Below, piece by piece: positions 8,573-17,073 of a stretch of DNA of 62,919 bases. Below the pieces are notes generated by a model. It was given only the letters and a program-made list of their open reading frames with translations. It was not told where the DNA came from and did not search any database. Origin of the DNA: an uncultured Pelagibacteraceae bacterium (GTDB lineage Bacteria; Pseudomonadota; Alphaproteobacteria; Pelagibacterales; Pelagibacteraceae); assembly GCA_902580565.1 (NCBI GenBank), contig CACHLD010000006.1, positions 1-62,919 of the forward strand, read 5' to 3'. The stretch's first letter is position 1, and each line of letters opens with the position of its first letter. Made by a program: the position numbers and the translations under genes.

Positions 8573-9895
8573 ATGAGAAAAATAATTGTACTTATTTGTA
8601 TTTTATTAACAAATTGTTCTTTTGATAATAAAACTGGTATTTGGCAAAACAGCAATATAACGATTTCTAAAAACGAAGATAAATTTAAAGATTTCAAAAC
8701 TCTTTATTCAAAACAAAAATTGTTTGATAGATTAATAATACCACCATCAAATCTTAAAATCTCTATCGATAAGCCTGTTGTAAACTTAAAATGGAAAGAT
8801 GAGTTCTTCAAAGAAAATAATAATTTAGATAATTTTAGCTACAAAAATGAGAATAAAATTACATTTAAAAGTAAGAAACTAACGAAACACATTGCTGGAG
8901 AAAAAATATTATATGACGGAAATAATTTAATTTTAAATGATGAAAAGGGAAATATAACTGTTTACTCAATCGATAAACTTGAGAGTATATTTAAATACAA
9001 TTTTTATCAAAAAAAATATAAAAGAAAAAAAAAGAAATTAAACACTATTATAGATAGTAATATAATTTATGTAGCTGACAATATTGGTTATCTATATGCC
9101 CTAGATTACTTAAATAAGCGTTTAATATGGGCAAAAAACTATAAGATCCCTTTTAGATCAAATATTAAAATTGTAGATGATAAAATTGTTTTGTCAGACC
9201 AAGATAATTCATTATTAGTAATTAATAAAAAAAATGGAGAAAAATTAAAATCAATTCCAACTGAACAAAAAACTTTAAAAAATAATTTTATAAATTCTCT
9301 TGCTTTAACAAATAGTAAAATTTTTTATCTAAACACTTTTGGAACAATATACGCACTTGATAGACAAACATTAAAAATAAATTGGTTTTTAAATATGAAC
9401 CAATCTGTAGATCTAAATTTGAATAATCTATTTTACTCTAATTCTATAGTGGCTGATGAAAATAAAGTCATAATCTCGACAGTACCTTTCTTATATATCT
9501 TAAATTCAAACTCAGGTTCTACAATTATAAAAGAACCAATTACTTCAATCTCAAAACCAATAATTACAAAGAAGGGATTGTTTTTAATATCTAATGATAA
9601 TCTTCTTGTTTACAAAGATTTACAGGCGCAAAAAGTATTATATTCTGTAAATATTACTAATGAAATTGCAAGCTTTTTAAATACTAAAAAGAAAAACATA
9701 ATAGTTAAGTCCTTTTTTATAGCCAATAACGAAATATTCATCTTTTTAGAAAATTCTTATTTAGTTAAGTTTAATATAAACGGAAAAATAAATGATATTA
9801 CAAAACTTCCTGCTAAGCTTGGTAGTTCACCTATTTTTATAAATAATTCAATATTATATTTAAGTAAAAAAAATAAATTAATAATTTTAAATTAA
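8573..9895 (+). CDS. bamB: BamB-like beta-propeller outer-membrane lipoprotein
   Basis: Probably the BamB lipoprotein of the beta-barrel assembly machinery. It has 440 residues. The N-terminus is a lipoprotein signal: MRKIIVLICILLTNC, with the lipid-modified Cys at residue 15. The remainder is rich in PQQ/propeller-type repeats such as VADNIGYLYALDYLNKRLIW and LNTFGTIYALDRQTLKINW. The upstream neighbour is YfgM-like, which supports the call. In many alphaproteobacteria der follows; here the gene instead meets purF tail to tail with a 4-base overlap (TTAA). Confidence 0.85.
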   Translation: MRKIIVLICILLTNCSFDNKTGIWQNSNITISKNEDKFKDFKTLYSKQKLFDRLIIPPSNLKISIDKPVVNLKWKDEFFKENNNLDNFSYKNENKITFKSKKLTKHIAGEKILYDGNNLILNDEKGNITVYSIDKLESIFKYNFYQKKYKRKKKKLNTIIDSNIIYVADNIGYLYALDYLNKRLIWAKNYKIPFRSNIKIVDDKIVLSDQDNSLLVINKKNGEKLKSIPTEQKTLKNNFINSLALTNSKIFYLNTFGTIYALDRQTLKINWFLNMNQSVDLNLNNLFYSNSIVADENKVIISTVPFLYILNSNSGSTIIKEPITSISKPIITKKGLFLISNDNLLVYKDLQAQKVLYSVNITNEIASFLNTKKKNIIVKSFFIANNEIFIFLENSYLVKFNINGKINDITKLPAKLGSSPIFINNSILYLSKKNKLIILN

Positions 9896-11343
9896 TTATT
9901 AGATCTGCCGCTCAAAAGAGACAACTGAGTAATTTTAGTTTCTCCTAATTTATCTAATGGCTTAATTGGATATTCACCTGTAAAATAATGATCACTGAAT
10001 TGAGGATATAATTTATTTCGTTTTCCCTTTCCTAAAGCTTCATATAAACCCTTTAAACTCAAAAATTTTAAAGATTTTGCTTTAATATAATTACACATAT
10101 CAGTAATATCTTTTTTGTGAGCAAGTAATTCATTTTTTGTAGGCATATCGACGCCATAATAATCTGGAAATTTAATCTCAGGACAAGCTATTCTCACGTG
10201 GACTTCCTTAGCTCCGGCCTCATAAAGCATTTTAACAATTTTAAGACAAGTAGTTCCTCTTACTAAAGAGTCATCTATCAAGATTAATGATTTATTTTTT
10301 ACTATACTTTTTGTAGAACTTAATTTTAGCTTCACACCCAAACTTCTAATACTTTGAGTTGGTTCAATAAAAGTTCTACCAACATAATGATTTCTAATTA
10401 AACCTAATTCAAACTTTTTTTTTGAAAATTCTGCATAACCTAGAGCTGCAGGCACTCCAGAATCAGGGACAGGAACAACAAAATCTGCTTTAATATCTGT
10501 TTCTTTAGCAAGTTCTCTACCTAAACTTTTACGATATTCATAAGCACATTTCCCGTCAATAAAACTGTCTGGTCTGGCAAAATATATATATTCAAATACA
10601 CAAGGTCTTACCTTTTGTTTTGGAAAAGGTTTAATACTTTTTAATTCTTTTTTTTCAACAATAACTATCTCTCCATTTTCTACTTCTCTTATAAACGTAG
10701 CTCCAACTATATCTAAAGCACAAGTTTCAGAAGCAAAAATAAAAGAGTCTTTTAATTTTCCTATCACTAAAGGTCTAATACCAAAAGGATCTCTCACTCC
10801 TACGAGCTTTTTGTTTGTCATGATGACTAGAGAGTATCCACCCTGTATTTGAAAGAGTGTATCAACTAATTTATCAATCATTTTTTCTCTTTTTGATTTA
10901 GCTAGCAACTGAACAATTGTTTCTGTATCACTTGTTGTTCTAAAAATAGCTCCATCTTTTACTAAGCTTTCTCTTAAAATTAGAGCATTAGTTAAATTTC
11001 CATTATGAGCAATACTTAATCCTCCCATGTGAAGGTCTGCAAAAAATGGCTGTATATTTCTTAGAGAAGTTTCTCCTGTTGTAGAATATCGATTATGGCC
11101 AATAGCAAAATTACCGGGAAGTTTCTTTATTACCTCAGGTTTTGTAAAGTGATCTCCAACTAATCCTTGTCTCTTCTCAGAATGAAAATTTTTTCCATCA
11201 AATGAAACTATCCCGCATCCTTCCTGCCCTCTATGTTGTAATGCATGCAAGCCAAGCGCTGTCAAGGCTGAGGAGTCCTCATGGTCAGAAATACCGAAAA
11301 TTCCGCATTCCTCTCTTAATTTATCAAATTTAAATTTTTTCAA
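9892..11343 (-). CDS. purF: amidophosphoribosyltransferase
   Basis: Commits PRPP to purine synthesis by making 5-phosphoribosylamine from glutamine. It has 483 residues. A 12-residue N-terminal extension precedes the catalytic Cys13 of CGIFG, so it looks like a proprotein whose leader is cleaved. Glutaminase motifs GHNRYSTTG and AHNGNLTN and the PRPP loop LILIDDSLVRGTT are clear. Of the four cysteines that hold the 4Fe-4S cluster in the Bacillus enzyme only the first (RPCVFEYIYFARPDS) is obvious; the later positions read FPDYYG and SDHYFTG. Start overlaps the end of cvpA by 14 bases. Confidence 0.96.
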   Translation of the reverse strand: MKKFKFDKLREECGIFGISDHEDSSALTALGLHALQHRGQEGCGIVSFDGKNFHSEKRQGLVGDHFTKPEVIKKLPGNFAIGHNRYSTTGETSLRNIQPFFADLHMGGLSIAHNGNLTNALILRESLVKDGAIFRTTSDTETIVQLLAKSKREKMIDKLVDTLFQIQGGYSLVIMTNKKLVGVRDPFGIRPLVIGKLKDSFIFASETCALDIVGATFIREVENGEIVIVEKKELKSIKPFPKQKVRPCVFEYIYFARPDSFIDGKCAYEYRKSLGRELAKETDIKADFVVPVPDSGVPAALGYAEFSKKKFELGLIRNHYVGRTFIEPTQSIRSLGVKLKLSSTKSIVKNKSLILIDDSLVRGTTCLKIVKMLYEAGAKEVHVRIACPEIKFPDYYGVDMPTKNELLAHKKDITDMCNYIKAKSLKFLSLKGLYEALGKGKRNKLYPQFSDHYFTGEYPIKPLDKLGETKITQLSLLSGRSNN

Positions 11344-11878
11344 TTTTTTCTTTTGTGTCTATAAAATCTTCACCAGAAGGAAATTCTTCTATCAAAATTT
11401 CACTACCTTTATTAATTAAATTAAACGAGATCGCATCTTTAGTTGATATACCCCAATTTTTGTATGGATAAAACCAATTTAATATAGAAAATATACACAC
11501 TGACACAACGTAACCTTTAAAAATACCAAATAATAAGCCAAAAACTTTGTCGATTGATCCAACGCCGGTCCACGTTACTGCTTTACTTAAAGTTTTTCCA
11601 ATTACTATAGTTAAAAATAAAGTAAAAGTAAAAATAGCTATTCCAAGACCAACGTTGTTTATAAATTCTGACTCAATATATTCTGCTACAATTGGTTGAA
11701 ACTTTGGAACAAGGATTATTGTTACAACAACTGATAGAACCCATTTCATGAAAGAGATCAAACTTAAGGAAAAGCCTTTTAAAAAACATTGAACAATGCA
11801 GTAAATAAAAATTATAGTAACTAAAATATCAAAAATGTTAATATTATCTATTAAATTTTCAAAAAAACTCGTTATCAT
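11330..11878 (-). CDS. cvpA: CvpA family inner-membrane protein
   Basis: 182 residues with four predicted transmembrane helices, starting with DILVTIIFIYCIVQCFLKG and a Ser-rich turn, typical of the CvpA (colicin V production) family. Direct coupling to purF (14-base overlap) is the classic cvpA-purF arrangement. The C-terminus is a short acidic/Lys tail. Its role in this organism is not evident from the sequence; in other bacteria CvpA affects envelope homeostasis. Confidence 0.88.
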   Translation of the reverse strand: MITSFFENLIDNINIFDILVTIIFIYCIVQCFLKGFSLSLISFMKWVLSVVVTIILVPKFQPIVAEYIESEFINNVGLGIAIFTFTLFLTIVIGKTLSKAVTWTGVGSIDKVFGLLFGIFKGYVVSVCIFSILNWFYPYKNWGISTKDAISFNLINKGSEILIEEFPSGEDFIDTKEKIEKI

Positions 11879-11886
11879 AAAATTTT

Positions 11887-14352
11887 TTAATTATCTTCGC
11901 CAAAAGGTTTATAAACTAGTAATAATTTAGGAAGCAAGGTTAACACAGAGATCATAGCTAATAACATTGCGATACCAGTAAATATACCAAAGTATATTGT
12001 TGGAATGAAATTTGATAAAATTAAAATTGAGAAGCCAAAAACAATTGTTATAGACGTATTTAAAATAGCTATCCCTACAGTGTTATGACACCTATCAAGT
12101 GTTCTATTATAATTATTTATCTTTTTGAACTCTTCTCTAAATCTGTAAATGTAATGAATACTATTATCAACTGCTATACCAATAGTTATTGCAGCAATTG
12201 TGATAGTCATCATGTCCAATGGAATATTCATTAGACCAATAATTCCCAATATAAAAAAAGCAGCAATAAAATTCGGTACTACACCTATTAATGATAGAGT
12301 AATATTTCTAAACAATATAAAAAACATTACAAAAATACCTAAAATTACAATTCCTAGTGTAAGAATTTGGGATTTAAATAAACTCTGCAGCAAATTATTA
12401 AATAATATTAAAACACCAGCTAATTTATATTCATCCTTTTGAAAATTTAATTTTGTATTAAGCTCATTATCAATTTTTTTAATCAAGTCGTTCCTTCTCA
12501 AATCTTTTAAAGAGTCTTTTATTCTTACGGTTATTCTAGCTTCGTCATCATCAACCGAAATATAAGGTGAAATAATTTCTTTTTTAATTTCCTCTGGAAT
12601 TTTACTGTATAAAACTGCTATTTCTAAACTTTGTAATTCTTTATTATTTAAATCTTCTGCTACTCTCAAAATTGATCCAAATGAAAGTACTTTACCTATT
12701 TCTGGGAGTGAGTCTAAATAATCATGAACTCTTAAAATTTTATCCATTTTATCTCTGGTAAACCAATATTTCGATTTATCTTCATCAGATTTTTCATCTT
12801 CATCCCACTCTGAAAATTCATCATCGCTGGACTCATTTGTATCTTTTGATGGAAATTTTAAGATGATATTTAGAGGTGTTGTACCACCAAGGTCATCATC
12901 AATTTTTTTCATACCTTTATAAATTTCAGTTTTTTTGTCAAAATAATTGATAAAGCTATTTTCGACTTCTAATTTTGAGATCCCAAAGATACTGGCTAAA
13001 ATAACTAATAAAGTTGAACCAAAAATTAAAATTCGACTTTTTTTAGCTACAGATCCTAATAATGAAGTAATTTTGGATTTTTCTGTATCTTTAACATTTA
13101 TTTCGTTCTCTGAAGAAAAGATATTCAATAGAGAAGGCAAAAGAAGAAATGTTACTAATAAAGACACTATAAGCCCCATAGTCATCATCCATCCAAAATC
13201 AATAATGGGTTTGATACCACTAAAAACTAGAGACATGAATGCACAAATGGTTGTTAGTACAGTGTAAAGAATTGGTAGCATCATTTTTTTACTAGCATCT
13301 AATACTGCTTCACTTTTGTTCAGGGAGGGATATTCTTTTTTTAATTGAAGAAATCTTACTGTTACATGAATATTCATTGCCATGTTAAGAATAAGCATTA
13401 AGGCAATAAAATTCGAAGAGATAACAGTAACCTTCCAGCCAATTAACCCTAACAATCCAATCATTATGATTACTGATGTCGCGCAACCTAACAAGGGGAG
13501 GATCACCCATTTGATGTTTCTAAATATGAACCAAAGAGTAAATATTATAAAGATAAAAACTCCGATTCCAAAAACTATAATATCACTTTTTATAAAACTC
13601 ATCATATCATTGGCAATCATTGGAATACCTCCTAGATGAATTTTAGCATTTTCACCATATTTATTAATTACATCTCTTATTTCAGAAATATTTTGGTGAT
13701 TTCTTTTGTTATAAAGATTTTTATAATCTTCGTACTCTGTAAGAAATTTTTTATAATTAACTTTCTCAACTTTTGTTAAACCTTGATCAACTAATTGATT
13801 GTAATATTTATCTTTAATTTCAATAAATTCGGATAATCTTTTATCCTTTTTTAAATAGACAACTATTCCAGATGTTTTGCCATCTTTGCTAATTACATAA
13901 TCTTTATATATAGGACTATTTATTATTTCATCAAATCCTCTTTTTCTGTCTATTTCTGGATAAGCTAAAGTTTTATAATTTTTAAGCCTTTCCATTAAAC
14001 CTTCGTCTGTACTCTTTAATAAAGGAACATCAATAACAGTAATTACACTGTCTACCCACGTTAATTTTTCTATTTTTGATTTTAAAAGTTGTAAATTAAT
14101 AATTGTTTCTTTTTCAACGAAACTAGATACAGGAGTATAAGTAAGAACTAAAAAATCTTTAGATCCATATCTTTTATTTACCTCTCTTAAATATTTTAGA
14201 TCTTTATCTCCCTCTAAAAGCAATGCATCAGAGGAAGCGTCTAAATTAAAGTTTTTTGCTTGGTATAATGAAAAAACTATTATAATTGATAATAGCAAAA
14301 GTGTTATTTTTGGAAAATCTATAACTATTTTTTTATAAATATTAGACCACAT
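11887..14352 (-). CDS. RND superfamily exporter (MMPL/HpnN-like)
   Basis: 821 residues, two similar halves, each with one helix, a large periplasmic loop and a bundle of five helices. The helix blocks at about residues 260-420 and 660-815 form sterol-sensing-like domains with motifs such as GIAVDNSIHYIYRFREEFKK. This is the layout of RND-type lipid/hopanoid exporters rather than multidrug AcrB pumps. The second periplasmic loop contains an acidic insertion (about residues 503-528). The gene lies 8 bases upstream of cvpA and 55 bases downstream of dnaB. Substrate cannot be deduced. Confidence 0.88.
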   Translation of the reverse strand: MWSNIYKKIVIDFPKITLLLLSIIIVFSLYQAKNFNLDASSDALLLEGDKDLKYLREVNKRYGSKDFLVLTYTPVSSFVEKETIINLQLLKSKIEKLTWVDSVITVIDVPLLKSTDEGLMERLKNYKTLAYPEIDRKRGFDEIINSPIYKDYVISKDGKTSGIVVYLKKDKRLSEFIEIKDKYYNQLVDQGLTKVEKVNYKKFLTEYEDYKNLYNKRNHQNISEIRDVINKYGENAKIHLGGIPMIANDMMSFIKSDIIVFGIGVFIFIIFTLWFIFRNIKWVILPLLGCATSVIIMIGLLGLIGWKVTVISSNFIALMLILNMAMNIHVTVRFLQLKKEYPSLNKSEAVLDASKKMMLPILYTVLTTICAFMSLVFSGIKPIIDFGWMMTMGLIVSLLVTFLLLPSLLNIFSSENEINVKDTEKSKITSLLGSVAKKSRILIFGSTLLVILASIFGISKLEVENSFINYFDKKTEIYKGMKKIDDDLGGTTPLNIILKFPSKDTNESSDDEFSEWDEDEKSDEDKSKYWFTRDKMDKILRVHDYLDSLPEIGKVLSFGSILRVAEDLNNKELQSLEIAVLYSKIPEEIKKEIISPYISVDDDEARITVRIKDSLKDLRRNDLIKKIDNELNTKLNFQKDEYKLAGVLILFNNLLQSLFKSQILTLGIVILGIFVMFFILFRNITLSLIGVVPNFIAAFFILGIIGLMNIPLDMMTITIAAITIGIAVDNSIHYIYRFREEFKKINNYNRTLDRCHNTVGIAILNTSITIVFGFSILILSNFIPTIYFGIFTGIAMLLAMISVLTLLPKLLLVYKPFGEDN

Positions 14353-14407
14353 TGAGATATTTCAGATATATCCTAATTTTTTTATAACTAAAGCAAAAAA
14401 ATTATGT

Positions 14408-15829
14408 CTAATTTTTCCTTAAATCTTTGAATTTCGTGTAAATTCCTTCAAATTCAACTTTTACTGTACCGGTTGGCCCATGTCTCTGCTTACCTAAAAT
14501 GATATCAGCAAGTCCATTTACATCATTCATTTTAGATTGCCATTCTGCATGCTCTATTGATCCTAATTTTGGTTGTTTTCTCTCTAGATAGTAGGCTTCT
14601 CTATAAACAAACATTACCACATCTGCATCTTGTTCTATAGAACCAGACTCTCTTAAGTCAGCTAATTGAGGCTGTTTATCATCTCTTTGTTCTACTGCTC
14701 TAGATAATTGAGATAGTGCAAGAACAGGAACGCCAAGTTCCTTAGCGAGTGCTTTTAACCCTTGAGTAATTTCTGAAATTTCTTGAACTCTTCCTTCATT
14801 TTTTGAAGTACTTGATCTCATTAATTGTATGTAATCTACTACGATTAAACTTACACCAAAAAGTCTTTTAATTCTTCTAGCTCTATTACTCAAAGTTGCA
14901 ATTGTTATGGCCGGCGTTTCATCTATAAAAAGTGGAAGATTGTAAATATTCCTAGAAGTTTCAATATACCTATTAATTTCCTCCTCTGTTACTTTTCCTC
15001 TTCTTATATCATCCGATCTTATTCTAGATTGCTCAGATAAAATTCTAGTCGATAATTGCTCAGAAGACATTTCAAGAGAAAAAAAGGCAACAGACGATTT
15101 TTCTTGTCGACTTAAAATAGTTTGTGCAGCGTGATATGCAATATTAGTTGCTAGAGCAGTTTTTCCCATGGAGGGTCTTCCAGCCAATATCACTAAGTCT
15201 GATTTATGTAATCCACCTAATTTTTCATCTAAGTCTGTCAAACCGGTTGGAACTCCAACAATCCCTCTATCGTTTTTCATAGCTAAAGTTGCCATTTCAA
15301 TAGTTTGATCTAATGCTTGATTAAATTTTAAAAATGATTGGGAAAAGCTTCCTCTTTCAGCCAAGTCAAATAAAGATTTTTCTGTGCTCTCAATAATTTT
15401 TTCTGCGCTTTGATCTTTAGAATTCAAAGTTTCAGAGGATAAATTGTCTGAAATCATTACCAATTCTCTCCTCAAATACATTTCATGTATTACTTTGGCG
15501 TAATCAATTGCTTGTTTTACTGAACCGGAAAATCTTGTTAATTTTACTAAATATTCAGTCCCACCAACCTCGTTTAACATATTATCTTTTTCAAAGTAAT
15601 TTTTTAATGTTATTGGATTAGCAATCATACCTTTATTATTTAAAGTCTCGATAACTTCATAAATTTTAGTATGAGCCGGGTCATAAAAGCTTGTGTGATT
15701 TATAATCGTAGAAACCTCATCAATAATATCATTATTGACTAAAATTGATCCTATTAAAGCTTGTTCTGCCTCAAGATTAGAAGGTTGTTTTTTACTTACA
15801 CCGCTATTTGATAATTTAATCTTTTCCAT
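14408..15829 (-). CDS. dnaB: replicative DNA helicase
   Basis: Hexameric 5'-3' helicase that unwinds DNA at the replication fork. It has 473 residues from the ATG at 15829; a TTG codon immediately upstream (15832) could be read as an alternative start but is less likely. The N-terminal domain starts at PSNLEAEQALIGSILVNN. The RecA-like core has Walker A GRPSMGKTALA, Walker B IVVDYIQLM, and the C-terminal motifs SQLSRAVEQRDDKQP and DLRESGSIEQDADVV, then GKQRHGPTG. Downstream of rpsF-rpsR-rplI, a widely conserved order. Confidence 0.97.
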   Translation of the reverse strand: MEKIKLSNSGVSKKQPSNLEAEQALIGSILVNNDIIDEVSTIINHTSFYDPAHTKIYEVIETLNNKGMIANPITLKNYFEKDNMLNEVGGTEYLVKLTRFSGSVKQAIDYAKVIHEMYLRRELVMISDNLSSETLNSKDQSAEKIIESTEKSLFDLAERGSFSQSFLKFNQALDQTIEMATLAMKNDRGIVGVPTGLTDLDEKLGGLHKSDLVILAGRPSMGKTALATNIAYHAAQTILSRQEKSSVAFFSLEMSSEQLSTRILSEQSRIRSDDIRRGKVTEEEINRYIETSRNIYNLPLFIDETPAITIATLSNRARRIKRLFGVSLIVVDYIQLMRSSTSKNEGRVQEISEITQGLKALAKELGVPVLALSQLSRAVEQRDDKQPQLADLRESGSIEQDADVVMFVYREAYYLERKQPKLGSIEHAEWQSKMNDVNGLADIILGKQRHGPTGTVKVEFEGIYTKFKDLRKN

Positions 15830-15893
15830 CAAAATATATTAGATGGTCGATTAAACAATTAAAGTTAAAAGTTACACACCCTTTTTAGAGGTC

Positions 15894-15902
15894 TGTGGAA
15901 AA
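15894..15902 (-). promoter_or_regulatory. single DnaA-box-like nonamer upstream of dnaB
   Basis: On the minus strand the nonamer reads TTTTCCACA, one mismatch from the DnaA box TTATCCACA. It lies in the 74-base gap between the rplI stop and the dnaB start. A single near-match in A+T-rich DNA can easily be chance; no cluster of boxes is seen, so this is not an origin. Confidence 0.2.
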
Positions 15903-15903
15903 G

Positions 15904-16359
15904 TTATGCTGACTGAATTTTATCTATTTTGATAGTTATTTTCGCTGAAACTTCAGGATGGAACATTAAATCAGCTTTATATGTTCCAATTTTGTTTAAC
16001 TCATTTTTTAAGATAATTTGAGAGGGTTTAATCTCGACTTTAATTTTTTCAAAAATTGCCGTTGATATTTCTCTTGGTTTAATTGAACCGTATAATTCAC
16101 CATTTTCTTTGCTCTCTTTATTAAATTCAAATGACTTATTATTAATTAATTTAGCTGTTTGTTTTAATTTATTTTTAAGTTCGATATTTTTTTTATTTAA
16201 TTCATCTTTTTTTTTCGAAACAAATTCTAAATTTTCTTTGTTAAACCTTAAAGCCTTTCCTTTTTTTAAAAGAAAATTTCTACCATATCCAGGTTTAACA
16301 TTAACCTTGTCACCTATATTACCAAGATTCATTATATTTTCTAAAAGAATTAATTCCAT
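15904..16359 (-). CDS. rplI: 50S ribosomal protein L9
   Basis: Large-subunit protein bL9, 151 residues. The N-terminal domain carries the signature LLENIMNLGNIGDKVNVKPG followed by GYGRNFLLKKGKA, then the long connecting helix rich in Lys/Glu/Asn (about residues 41-75) and the C-terminal rRNA-binding domain. It lies 2 bases after rpsR in the rpsF-rpsR-rplI-dnaB unit. Confidence 0.97.
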   Translation of the reverse strand: MELILLENIMNLGNIGDKVNVKPGYGRNFLLKKGKALRFNKENLEFVSKKKDELNKKNIELKNKLKQTAKLINNKSFEFNKESKENGELYGSIKPREISTAIFEKIKVEIKPSQIILKNELNKIGTYKADLMFHPEVSAKITIKIDKIQSA

Positions 16360-16361
16360 AA

Positions 16362-16634
16362 TTATATTAAACCTAAAATTTTTGCTTTTTTTATTTCTTT
16401 TGTTAGTTTTTTTTGTTTTCCACTTGAAACAGATGTTATTTTTGATGATAGAATTTTGTCATTTTCTGAAATATATTTCTTCAAAAGATTAATATTTTTA
16501 TAATCTATAATTGGAGCATTTTTAACCGATAATGGACAACTTTTATTAAATCTACCGTCAGATTTTTGGAATAAACTTAGTTTATTTAGTGAATTACCAC
16601 CTCTGTTTTGAAATTTTTTGTTTTTTCTTTTCAT
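16362..16634 (-). CDS. rpsR: 30S ribosomal protein S18
   Basis: Small-subunit protein bS18, 90 residues, partner of S6 on 16S rRNA. The conserved core is visible: APIIDYKNINLLKKYISENDKI (given here in two parts, IDYKNINLLKKY and ISENDKILSSK) and the end KKLTKEIKKAKILGLI. The N-terminus is a short basic Arg/Lys/Asn tail. It abuts rpsF with no spacer. Confidence 0.96.
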   Translation of the reverse strand: MKRKNKKFQNRGGNSLNKLSLFQKSDGRFNKSCPLSVKNAPIIDYKNINLLKKYISENDKILSSKITSVSSGKQKKLTKEIKKAKILGLI

Positions 16635-16958
16635 TTATTTTACCTTTTTAAAATATTCATTTTTAGTGTCTAAATTTTTGTATTTAACTATTAGATGTCT
16701 AATAATTGAGCTATCAATTTTAATCTTTTTATTTATTTCTTTTAGAGTCTCTTTATTTCCTTTGAATTTAAAATGAATATAAAATGCTTTGTTATATTTT
16801 TTTATCTTTCTAGCAAGATTTAACAGTCCCCACTCTTCAATTTTTATTACTTTGCCAGAGCTATTATTTATGAGATCGTTATATTTATCTTTAATATTGT
16901 CTAATTCAGATTTAGGTAAATCCTGCTTAGCGATTAAAGTATTTTCGTAAAATGACAT
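16635..16958 (-). CDS. rpsF: 30S ribosomal protein S6
   Basis: Small-subunit protein bS6, 107 residues. Typical features are the N-terminal strand FYENTLIAKQDL, the segment EEWGLLNLARKIKKYNKAFY and the ending DSSIIRHLIVKY. First gene of the S6-S18-L9-DnaB unit, with a promoter directly upstream (17014-17041). I looked for the S6:S18-binding leader structure known in other bacteria but could not identify its CCG bulge in the short leader. Confidence 0.96.
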   Translation of the reverse strand: MSFYENTLIAKQDLPKSELDNIKDKYNDLINNSSGKVIKIEEWGLLNLARKIKKYNKAFYIHFKFKGNKETLKEINKKIKIDSSIIRHLIVKYKNLDTKNEYFKKVK

Positions 16959-17013
16959 AATTTAAAAATATCGTTTATTAATTAGCTTTAAAGTACATAA
17001 TTGTAAAAAAAGC

Positions 17014-17041
17014 TTTATACTATACTAGATATTTATATCAA
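17014..17041 (-). promoter_or_regulatory. predicted promoter of rpsF-rpsR-rplI-dnaB
   Basis: On the minus strand: -35 TTGATA (17041-17036), 16-base spacer, -10 TATAAA (17019-17014). The expected start is near 17007, about 48 bases before the rpsF ATG. It lies in the 115-base divergent region shared with fabD, whose own likely -10 boxes (two overlapping TATACT at 17016-17026, plus strand) overlap it. Motif inspection only. Confidence 0.5.
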
Positions 17042-17073
17042 TACTAATTATTTTAGATTAAAAAGCTAACAAT

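Noticed and set aside
16984-17014. Hairpin AGCTTT...AAAGCT upstream of rpsF as an S6:S18 regulatory leader
   Set aside because: Its 5' arm (on the minus strand) overlaps the predicted -10 box and would not be transcribed from that promoter. No CCG bulge typical of the S6:S18 motif is seen.
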